In this document: in pieces, positions 54,747-64,000 of the stretch
Position numbering within the stretch: the stretch's first letter is position 1
Layout: every line of letters starts with the position of its first letter
Assembly (NCBI GenBank): GCA_010093605.1
Contig: MU004204.1
Span: 84,105-148,104 of the forward strand
Direction of reading: 5' to 3'
DNA length: 64,000 bases
Origin: Lophium mytilinum
Taxonomy: Eukaryota; Ascomycota; Dothideomycetes; Mytilinidiales; Mytilinidiaceae
Program-made: the position numbers and the translations under genes
Notes under the pieces: generated by a model
The model's database searches: none
Told to the model about the DNA's origin: nothing
The model's input: only the letters and a program-made list of their open reading frames with translations

Positions 54747-57700
54747 ATGGACGACCCAGCGAGCATCAGCAAGGCGAACAAGTTCCTCAGCAAGTCGCGC
54801 TGGGGGCGCAAGATTGGCGGCAGCTCCAAGGAAACGCCCGACGACGCCCTCGCGAGGGAGGCCCAGAAGCTCCAGGTCCAGCAAGACGTCGACGACTTCC
54901 TGAAACCCTCTACCCAGAAATCCCACCCATCCCTCCCTAAACCGCGCATTGACATTGCTGCCGCTCAACGATGGCCCAGTGCAAAAGAAATCCTGTCCGC
55001 TGCTCGCTCCCCCGGTGCGGGGCTGGCGACGGCAGGCCTCACGAGCTCATTGCGGGGCAGCGAGAACGCGAAGCCGAAGCGGGCCAAGGGCCTCTCTGTG
55101 TCCTTCGCGCGGACGGCGCCGGAGATTGTTGGCCACGGCGGCGACGAGACCGAGGAGGCGCCAATCGAGGTCTCGAAGCGGAAGAACAGCGTGTCGAGCG
55201 CGGTGCCAGCGCGACCAGAGGTACATCAAGACGACAGCGTGCTGGGGATGCGCACGCCGGACTTCAATGGCTGGAGGGGCGATCAGGGGCAAACTACTGG
55301 TGTCGAGAGGCCGGTGATTCCCAAGAGGTCGACTACTTCGCATGGAGAGATTTCCCCGCCGTTGCAGGCCAAGATGGAGATGGGGAATATCACTTCGCAG
55401 GCGCAGCCTCCACCGCCTCCGCCGCGGGGGGTGGGGCCAATGGGGCTGGGAGAGCGTCCGAAACCGCTGCAAAGGGCTCCGACCGGATTCGGAGATGTTG
55501 ATGATGGTGTTTCGAGGCCGAGCTTTGATTCTACCTTTTCGAGGGATTCGGACGATTTCAATTCTTTACAGCGTGGACCGAGTGTGCGCACGGTAGAATC
55601 GGTGGCTGAAGAAAATGAGGAGGAGGATTTCGTGCCTCGACCTATGCTGCGGACTCAGACAGGATTTGCCAATGAGCAGATATCGGATCAACATCCGAGC
55701 TTGCCTGATTTCAATTTTGGGGACGATTCCCCAATCATGTCCAAGAAACACTTCCTGGAGAGCGAGCCTTCGGATCCCAGCTCCTTCGCGGCGAGGGTTC
55801 AGCACCAGATGAGGGCCGAGGAGGGGAGGGCGTTGCATGCGGGCGTGACGCAACCCGCTACTGATTCTGATGGCAGGCCTTCATTAGACAGTGGGAGTTC
55901 GTACTCCAATACAACATCACCGGAGTCGTATCGATCACCCCCTTTTCCTGCTGCACAGGATCAATTCCAAAGACGGCCAACTAACACCACACGACCTTCT
56001 CACGAGCCTGCACCACCGCAAGGACAACTCCAGTCCAGGCCGTCGAACGCTACACGGCCTTCGTACGAGCCTGCGCCGCCAAAAGGTCAACTTCAACCGC
56101 GCCCATCGAATGCTACCCGACCTTCTTATGAGCCTGCGCCATCACAGGGGCAACTCCAGCCACAGCCATCAAACGCTGGATCTATCACTCCGAGCAGAAC
56201 GCCTGAACCTCGTGTGGCTGTGCAATTAGAATCCGAACCACATCGCTCGCATGCCCGAAAGCCATCTCAAGATCCTCCTATCAGGAAGCCCCTTCCTTCG
56301 CCTGTTCCTGGTAGTGAAGGCGTTGATTCGTATTTCAATGGTCGTCCAGGTTCCAATTCGTCGAATTATGCCACCCCCCTGACCACGCCTATGGTACAAG
56401 GCTCTTCTCTCTCCCCCAAGAAGGGCCAATTCAGCAATGTTCCTTCTCGCAACAACTCTCTGCGCCCAGCGCCCCCATCCCCGCGGCGTAGCTCTCCCGG
56501 TCACGCCGCTTCTCATTCGCTCAACCAGATTGACTTTGGTCAGTCGTTACAGTCTCCCCAGGCTCCGGCCTTTCAAAACGCCGGACCTCAGGTCCCCATT
56601 CATCGATCCGATACAAGATCTCAAGGCAATGCTGCCCTGGTGGACTTTGCGGACCGTGTTACTCATATGCAAGGAATTTTCCGGCTCACAGCTGAGATGG
56701 AGAAGCCGCTTTATGAGGCAACACCTATGCAATGGTTAAGAGCTAGTATCTGGTGGTTCCTTCGAGGCCGATCTGGTATGGAAGCCCTGATTCGTGCTAA
56801 ACCTCGTGGTGATGCAGCGGCGGAAGGACGTGCTCAATTACTAGCACAGCCTCACGTTGATTTGGCTAAGACGTGGTGGATCGTTGCCGAAGTGTTGAGG
56901 AACCATCCGGGGCTAAGGAAGTACGGCGACATGCAGATGGAGTCGCAGGCTCTTGCGGCGCGTCAGGCAGGAGATACCACGATGGCCGACATATACGATA
57001 CGCACGATGTTGTACTGTCGTACTTGAAGCTACTCCTAGCCTCGATGAAGCGACATCAAGTCATGCCGCCCCGACAGTCACTAATACAGGGCCAGGACCA
57101 GACCATCTGGCAGAAGTATCCCAATTTCTCCCTCGATGCTCAGGCGATCTTGTCCGCTCAAGCATTGCATCCTGCGAGCTGCATGCCGGTCGGCGATACG
57201 AAAGCGGATTTCGTTTATGCGCGCATGTTCGTCACGGCTTCGCTCACGACCGAGGAGGCAGAGACAGACCGTGTGCCCATGACTTGTGTTCTCTCAGTCA
57301 TGCGCCCACACAACGACCTCTCTGTCAAGATCACGATATGCAGCATGACCGAACTCGTCAACATAACCGTCCAGAACGACGCCAAGGCTCGTCCGACCTG
57401 GGAAGATGTCCAATGGAAGGTGAAGACACGCGGTCTGTATGTCACCCTTCCTCGTGGCTACACTCTCAGCGTAGAGCTCAATGAGCAAGACTTCCGTCAG
57501 CTATGGGCTATCGTGGACCACACGAACAAGGTTGCCTCTCGGCTCCGCTCCCATGGGGACGAACGTGTTGTTTACGATCAAACCCTCCGCGACCTGAAGT
57601 ACACCGACCCGACGAACCCTCAAGCCTTCCCAGCAGAGCGTGTGAAGCGGTGTAGGACTATCGTGTTCGAGAGGTGTGTGAAAAGCAATGAGGGAACTGG

Positions 57701-59090
57701 GAAGCGGCGCCTCCATCGCGGGTTCCGGATTGTTGTGGTGACGAATCCAAAGAGCAGAACATTGAGTTGCGTCAGCCACGATCTCGGTCTGCAGAAGCCT
57801 ATGAACTTTGAAATCCTGGCGGATGCAGAAGAAGGCGGATTCCCGGCAATGGTGCTACGGCCTGATGAGGTGGTTGACGGCAAGCCGAAGCAGTGCACCA
57901 TGTTCCTTGTTTTCAACGACGGCAAGGACAGGAATTCGCTCTATGGCACGCTCACGGGCTCGAATGTGACGCCCGACGAGACAGTGTTCGCGCAGGTTCC
58001 GTTGAAGAATCTCGTCGTAGAAAACCTAGATCAAGCTGAGGGTTTCACGCAATCTGGCCATGCTGTGCTGCAGAGGCTTCATTGGAACGATCTCAAAGCT
58101 CTGAACATGGACCCTGAAATCGGGAATATGGATGGCGCACAGGTCGTGCTATCGGAGAGCCTGAGAGTCGTAGCGAGGCATTCGGCGGGAGCCTTGACGG
58201 ATCGAATGAATATGAGTGAGTTTGCTATTCTCCCCCCTCTCTGCGCTCCACTGGTCCCAACTACCATGACATGAAACTGACCGCCCTGCAGCCCCCGGCG
58301 AATTCCGCCTCCGCCTCCAAACCAGCGGCAGCGCCGAAATCATCATTCTCCGCAACCCACAGGAAGACATGAGCGCGGCCATCGACGCCAAACACTGCGA
58401 GCCCGACATCCCCGACGAGCTCGCCGAGCTCCTCCGCACCGTCGCCACGGCCTCAACCCTCCGCACCTACTCCTTCCACAACCTCAAAGACCTGCACACC
58501 TTCCAGCTAGCCACAACAGGCTTCTTCGTCAAGTTCGATGGCATCGCCGCCTCCTTCGCCATCGCGCGCCGCCGCATGGTCGTGCCCATCTACAAGCGGT
58601 GGGAGTCGGCGCAGGTGCGCATCCAGGTGGTGCAGCAGGACAACATCATCCAGCTGCTCGCCTTCTTTGAGGAATTTTCGCACGCCGACGCGATGAATTT
58701 CCAGCTGAAGAGCATGGATACGTTTGAGAAGCATGAGAAGGGGGGGAAGTTTTTGCTGAAGCTGGTGGATGCGAAGTTTGCGCTGCCGGTGGAGGAGCGC
58801 AAGGGGGAGGGGAAGATTGGGCAGGCGGAGGGGAAGCAGGGGGGCTGGGCGGGCGCGCGGAGAAGGTTTGTGTGTTTGGATGTGATTGAGTATCCCGGGG
58901 AGCATGATGATGTTACGGTGGGGTTTGAGAGTGCTGTTGGTATGTTTTAGTTTCTTCCCCCTCCCCCCTTTTTCCCCGGCACATGAGGAGGAATAAGGCT
59001 AACACGCAAGCAGAGCGCGACCGTTTCGCCGAAGCCCTGCCAGCGGCATCGCAGATCGGCCGCCAGATCACCTTCAAGCGCAAGATCTGA
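54747..59090 (+). CDS. Large fungal protein of unknown function (1397 aa) with Gln/Pro repeats
   Basis: Three exons (54747-58215, 58292-58939, 59014-59090), all in frame. The start context ACCACAATGG is good. The N-terminus (MDDPASISKANKFLSKSRWG) looks conserved. Residues 1-630 are Pro/Ser-rich and disordered and include a 21-residue repeat at 406-478. Residues from about 640 on look folded: a helical part (TPMQWLRASIWWFLRGRSGM, then WWIVAEVLRNHPGLRKYGDM), then beta-rich segments in exon 2 (FRLRLQTSGSAEIIILR, SYSFHNLKDLHTFQ, YKRWESAQVRIQVVQ) resembling PH- or actin-binding-like barrels, without a match I can name. The short last exon ends RQITFKRKI. No membrane segment is seen. The family seems conserved in fungi but I do not know a function. 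Confidence 0.85.
55962..56180. repeat. 63-bp coding minisatellite, 3.5 copies
   Basis: Units at 55962-56024, 56025-56087 and 56088-56150 plus a half unit to about 56180. Each encodes a 21-residue phrase of the form QLQPRPSNATRPSYEPAPPK plus Gly, inside the disordered part of the 1397-aa protein. Copies differ by scattered substitutions but not in length. Confidence 0.85.
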
Positions 59091-60509
59091 AAGAAGAAGA
59101 GAAAAAAGAAACATGGCGTGGTTAGCTGGTTGCTGGTTCACTTTCTACCAATCATCGGAGTTCTGTTAAGGCTTTTTTTCTTTGTATACCCTTTTCTGTT
59201 TTCTCTCTCTCTCTCTCTTATATCCGGTAAGGGTAAGGGTTGCGGGCATAGCGCATAGCGCATCAGCGGGGCATTTCTGTGAGCGGTATGTGCGTGTGGT
59301 CTGGTAGTAAGTGCGGGGATTAGGGGCGGATGGGATGGCGTTCACTGTAGGCTTAGGACGATAAAGGAAGGGTGATGAGCTGTGATCTGCTATGCTTCTG
59401 CGAGCCATGGAGTGCAACAAACCCTAAGTCTATTCCCACCCGTTTATTTACACCGCCTGGGGTACCCCCATAGGGTTTAAAAAACTAAGCGCGATGTCAA
59501 GTTCCAGGCAGTTCAAATCAGACTGCTGTTTGACCAACTGCTGCTTAGCTAGCCGGGCTACCCCTTCCAGTGGTGTCAAGTGAGCAAGATTGAGGCTACT
59601 CGAACGCTTGGGTGCTCTGAGGAGCTAGCTTCGAATACCCACAAATCAATCCAGAACTTGGACTCAAGTGCCTGACGTACTCTCCTTGTGCACAAGAAAT
59701 ATAATCTGGAGCAGACATGCTAACTGGAGTCTTAAACCAGGGAACGCTAACTATTTCTCGGGATTAAAGCTCAGCAACCAACATCAAGAGAAGGAAAGAA
59801 GTCAAAGATATGAGGAGAGATACTCTGCAAGCATATTAGTCTCTTGACCCCCCAGAGCAAATCCTGCACCGCCTCCCGCGACGCGTAGATCTAAGCGAAC
59901 CGCCCAATCACAGCGTCTCCTGTACGCAACCATCTTTAGCTTGCAGCCCAAGGTTCAAAGTCCTTGCTGGCTCGTGGAAAATCAGCCTTACGAGACGGGT
60001 GCTGCCGTTCAGCGAGCTCTGTAAATGGCTCGCTTGGTGGGTAGTACGCCCGGGCTCTCGGAAAGGTGGACCTTGCGAAGTCGTGGTGCGGTGATGCGGC
60101 GTTTGGATATAGCATTTGCCTGTAGCGGGGATGCAGGTAAGCAAAAACTTGTGAGACGGTTCTATGATTAGGACTGTTAGGGAAGAGTTTACGAAAGACT
60201 TGGTGCGGTGGTTGGCTGGGGAGGGCGTCGTCATAGGCGATGGGGATACGAGGAACGCACCCAGGCTTTTCGGGTTCGAGGGTTCGGGTTTGGATGGAGG
60301 ATGGTGGTGGCTATGGGGGATTTGGATGACGGGGTGGGTTGAGTGGTCGGGAGGTTCTTCTCTACTACTTAACCTGGTCTGTCCCGTCTAGTCTAAGGGT
60401 ATATCTCGAAGCCGTTCTTCTTACATCTACTCTACTTTCCTTCTTCCCGGTCTTGTTGTGCTATTCCCATCTTCTTTTTTCCCGTTTATCTGTAAAGACT
60501 CGAGTAGAG
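59091..60509. other. 1.4-kb intergenic before the RTA1-like gene
   Basis: It begins with the 3' flank of the 1397-aa gene, which contains a (CT)n run near 59200-59218. No supported gene is present. The TATATC at 60400 and the CT-rich tract after it belong to the RTA1-like promoter. Confidence 0.5.
60400..60405 (+). promoter_or_regulatory. TATA-like box of the RTA1-like gene
   Basis: TATATC about 105 bases before the ATG at 60510, followed by a long CT/T-rich tract typical of fungal start regions. Confidence 0.35.
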
Positions 60510-61826
60510 ATGGCTTCGACTACTCTAGCGATGATGGTCGTTCGAGCGACCCCATCGATCACCCTCCCCTCCCTCCCCTCTGCCTTTCACACCGCAACAG
60601 CATCAGCCTCCTGCACGACGGCCGTCCCAGGAAAGCATGGCTACGTCTCGGACCCGATGGCGTGCAACGCGTACTGGAGCTACAACCCCTCCTTCGCCGC
60701 GGCCGTCCTATTCTCCGTTCTCTTCGGCCTACTTCTCGTCACCCACATCGCTCAAGCCTTTCTCTACAAAAAGGTACTCTACCCCTCCCACCATTCCCTC
60801 AATCACATAGCCGCTAACCCCCCTACGCAGAGCTACACCTGGGTCCTCCTCATGGGCATCGCCTGGGAATTCGCCTCCTTCAGCACCCGCGCCGCCTCGA
60901 CCCTCGCCCAGCAAAACCTCGCCCTCGTCATCGTCTCCCAACTCCTGCTCCTGCTCGCTCCTCTCTGTACGTCGGTGGTGGGCGTGGTGGGCGGGCCTTC
61001 CCCTTCTTCCCCCATCTTCTCTCCCCTTCTTCTAACACCCCCCAGGGATCAACGCCTTCGCCTACATGACCCTCGGCCGGCTCATCCACTTCTTCCACCC
61101 CTCCCACCGCCTGCACCGCCTCCCAGGCGCCTCAGTCGCCAAATACTTCGTCTGGGCCGACATCGCCTCCTTCCTGATCCAGGGCACCGGCGGCTCGCTG
61201 CTCTCCCCGGGCAACTCCGCCTCGACGATGAAGTTGGGGATCGATGTGTATATGGGCGGGGTGGGCGCGCAGGAGGGTTTTATCCTGCTCTTCATCGGGT
61301 TGGCCGTCGCGTTCCAGCGCGAGATGGGGCGGGTGGAGCGCGCGGGGGAAGCGGTGGTTGGGAGGAGGGGGTGGAAGGGGTGTGTGGAGGGGTTGTATGC
61401 TGTGCTGGTTTTGATTTCGGTGAGTTGTTGTGGTTGGATTTGCGTTCTATGCCTCTAAAACCCTTCCCATATCCCCCGCTACCCCTACATGCCGGCTGAC
61501 GATTGTTCTTTTTGGGGTGATAGATCCGGATTATATATCGGTTGGTCGAGTATGCACGCGGCACGGATCCGAATAACCCGCTCCCGTTCCACGAGGCGTA
61601 CATGTATGCGCTGGATGCGCTGCCGATGCTGCTGGCGGTGCTGGTGCTGGCGGTGGTGCATCCGGGGAAGGTCTTGGTGGGGCCGGAGAGTCATTTTCCG
61701 GAGGTGAGTCGGAAGGAGAAGCGGGCGGCGACGAAGGCGAAGAAGGCGGAGAAAGCGGAGAGGAGGGCGGCGAGGAGGGAGGGGAAGAGGGGATTGCAGT
61801 TGGAGGAGGGGATTTTGAGGAGATGA
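60510..61826 (+). CDS. RTA1-family seven-helix membrane protein
   Basis: Four exons (60510-60773, 60831-60966, 61046-61419, 61524-61826) in frame give 358 aa. A lumenal or extracellular start with CTTAVPGKHGYVSDPMACNA is followed by seven hydrophobic helices. Typical RTA1 landmarks are YNPSFAAAVLFSVLFGLLLV, WEFASFSTRAAS, LGRLIHFFHP, FVWADIASFLIQGTGGSLLS, IRIIYRLVEYARG near helix 6, and DALPMLLAVLVLAVVHPG. The C-terminus is a highly basic Lys/Arg/Ala-rich helix (KEKRAATKAKKAEKAERRAA). Known family: Rta1/Rsb1-type lipid-translocating or stress-resistance membrane proteins, at the plasma membrane or ER. The exact substrate is unknown. Confidence 0.92.
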
Positions 61827-64000
61827 GGGCATGAGGGCATGGGTGGTGTTGGGAAGAGGGTTTTAGGGAGGTGAGGGCAGATGTAGTTTTTGGAATTTGG
61901 GATTCGTAGAATAAGGGGTTGATGGATTGGGGTCTAGTGGGCTGTATGGAGTGTAGAAAAGTACACGAGTGTTGGAAGATTTGCATTAGAGGACAGGCCG
62001 CAAAAGAGGAGACTATTGCGAAACTCAAAATGAGAATTCGGAGATAGGAAAGCTATAGGCCATCAAGACCGCTCAAGTAGGACGTCTTGATCGCGGTTAT
62101 TTATGATGCTTTGACCCAACTTAGAGATGGAATTAGAAATGAAGCGACTGAGCGCAGAGTATACTATTTTTCCACGTAAAGAAACCAGTAGAATAGCAAA
62201 ACGTTTCAATTTCAATTATCACGCAATAACGTCGGTAATGCCAATAGCCCTAAGCTTCTCGCTGGTTATGCGCCGCCCTTGAAGCTATGTCGTCCTTTTA
62301 AGCTCGCCTTCCTTCCAGAAAACTACAAGCCTTGGTAGATAAGCGGAGCAGGAAGAGTGGAGCTGAGGCAAAAATGGCGATCAATACCTGAAAGATGTCC
62401 ATGTTGTTGGATGATCAGTCGGGGTCGGCACGGGAATGCGGCTGCAATTTTACCTAAAAAGCCCACGACATTTTCGCATTTAAGAGAAATAACTGAATCT
62501 TGTCCAATTGCAGGGCGCGTGGCCAAGCGATTTGTCGTCGGGACCACATAGCGCTGATGGCACGGTTGCGCTCGTGTAGCTCGTCAACCGCATCTGTAAT
62601 GACAAAGGGCGCGGCTCGGTGCGCAGTGGAGCTGTGGGGGAGTATTAATGGGAACGCAGCCCATGGTTCTGCGGAAGCCTATGTCAACTCTCTTCCGACC
62701 TCATCTGCCACGCCTGCGGTCACCTGGACTTACAGCAATATTCTACATGTACCTCATGTAGGACGTCGGCCTCCCTGGTGGTGCGACAATCGCAATACCA
62801 CCCCCACGACGCACGCATCCATACGGCCTTCGTAAGCGCCAGCACCGCACGACGACTGCCCGCCCGCATGCTCAACCACAACCTCGTCGATAATTGGAAT
62901 GCTCCACGCCAGCGCTTCCTCGGCCAGCAAATAGCACGGCCACGGACGACGGGTTCGAGGAAGAGATGCCCCCAACTGGGACGTCGCAACGCGGCCAGAA
63001 CGCGTCGCCAGCGTGGACTTACCTGGCTGCTGGGACTGTGGTGCGACGTCTTCCCCAGAGTCGCACTCGGTCCGACGCCAGCGTGCTCGAGCTTCCTGTT
63101 GCGGCAAGGCTTCGTCGAGGGCTCTTTCACGCCTCGGCCGCCACAAGGGCACACGTCTCGTGTTGTGTCGCTCTGGCCGTGAAGCTGCGAGATTTGCGAT
63201 TTGCAATTTGTGTTTCGGATGGTGCATGTCATGATGACAGCCAGTCGCCGCCCGCGGTGAGCTTCTCTTATCGGTTTCGCGCGTCGTACTAACGCGATGA
63301 AAGGCCCCCCATTAGCTGCACCTCGACTATCTCCCGCAATCGCGCAAGCGCATGGTCTGATGCGGTATAGCGGCATGATAGGCTGAAAACGCGTCCGGGG
63401 AGAAGATCCTTACGACATGCGAGATGCAATTGCTAGCGTCAGGTTCGGTACCAAGCCGTATTCGATCTGTGCGCTGTGCAACCGCGACGGCGAGTGACCA
63501 CAGACTACGAGTAACGGCGTGCAAGAGATAGCAGCAGGGCAGACTATCGTGGCCGCTATATCGTGGCTGAGGCTCTGGCAGAACGCCGGTGAAAGAAAAA
63601 CCTCATCCCCAGGCCGGCCACAATCGGGTCAAGGACGGAGGGACTGCGGCGTGCCCGAAGCTGTGGTATCAAGACGCGCTACTCCAGGGCCTCAGGCTCG
63701 GTCCAAGGGCCCCGCGGCCTCTTTCTGCGCGACTACGGCCAGACGGCTGCAGGACCATGTCAAAACGAAACGGCCTCGCGCGGGACGGCGGCGCAGGGAC
63801 ACAGTCGGCCCGTGCAAGGTTTTGCGGCAGAGGGTTGGCGGCGTGATCGGGAGTTCCAAGGGGCGACGAAAGGATTTGATGGTGTTGGTGTTGCGGCTGG
63901 CGCTAGGGGAGATCAGTGAGTGGCCGGGTGAATGCATTCACTCCCCAAGGGCCCCCAGCCCGGCTCCAATCCGCTCCTCCACCCACACCCCCAAGCCGAA
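61827..64000. other. Terminal 2.2 kb without a supported gene
   Basis: 3' flank of the RTA1-like gene, then an AT-richer stretch (about 62000-62450), then GC-rich DNA with overlapping frames on both strands (up to 218 codons) that show no domain. All three minus-strand frames are open at the right edge, so a gene entering from the right cannot be ruled out. Confidence 0.4.

Noticed and set aside
62720-63376. Minus-strand frame of 218 codons and overlapping 157-codon frame
   Set aside because: Arg/Ser-rich, with two frames open over the same DNA and no recognisable domain or start context.
63938-64000. Possible C-terminal end of a minus-strand gene entering from the right edge (20 codons then stop)
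   Set aside because: All three minus frames are open here; too little sequence to choose.

Overview
The window looks like nuclear chromosomal DNA of a filamentous ascomycete (Pezizomycotina, perhaps Dothideomycetes; the class is a guess). The signs are short GT..AG introns, mostly 45-135 nt; two Zn2Cys6 regulators; an RTA1-family membrane protein; a Bys1-like secreted pair; a P450; and a Cyt-4-type mitochondrial RNase. Exon joins were worked out by hand from reading frame, splice signals and family motifs.

Layout. 0-3 kb: the 3' end of an unknown gene, then a cytochrome P450. 6.5-15 kb: three MYB/SANT genes with long gene-free DNA between them; two are on the minus strand and the third diverges on the plus strand. 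17-21 kb: a MYND zinc-finger gene and a 945-aa Zn2Cys6 regulator, both minus. 23-28 kb: a mitochondrial RNB exoribonuclease (Cyt-4/Dss1 type), divergent from the molybdopterin-synthase small subunit. 29-32 kb: an eight-exon, 855-aa Zn2Cys6 regulator. 32.6-34.3 kb: a tandem pair of small secreted four-cysteine proteins, followed by an AT-rich patch near 35.5 kb that looks like a mutated repeat. 36-37 kb: a bestrophin-like channel. 38-40 kb: a FYVE+RING ubiquitin ligase. 41.3-45.1 kb: a TRP/ML-domain membrane protein. 49-52.6 kb and 54.7-59.1 kb: two very long, largely disordered proteins of unknown function. 60.5-61.8 kb: an RTA1-like seven-helix protein.

There is no obvious biosynthetic cluster, CRISPR array, rRNA, tRNA or intact transposon. 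Most genes look like unlinked housekeeping or regulatory loci. Functional themes are transcription control (five regulators: three MYB and two Zn2Cys6), endomembrane and membrane proteins (FYVE-RING, TRP, bestrophin, RTA1) and mitochondrial or cofactor functions (Cyt-4, MOCS2A).

The least ordinary parts are the MYB trio, where two members share domain layout and an intron position; two separate triplets of CACGTG sites in gene-free DNA; the secreted pair beside an AT-rich patch; and several introns that stay open in frame. Nothing here amounts to a clearly new biological system, and the findings are graded accordingly.
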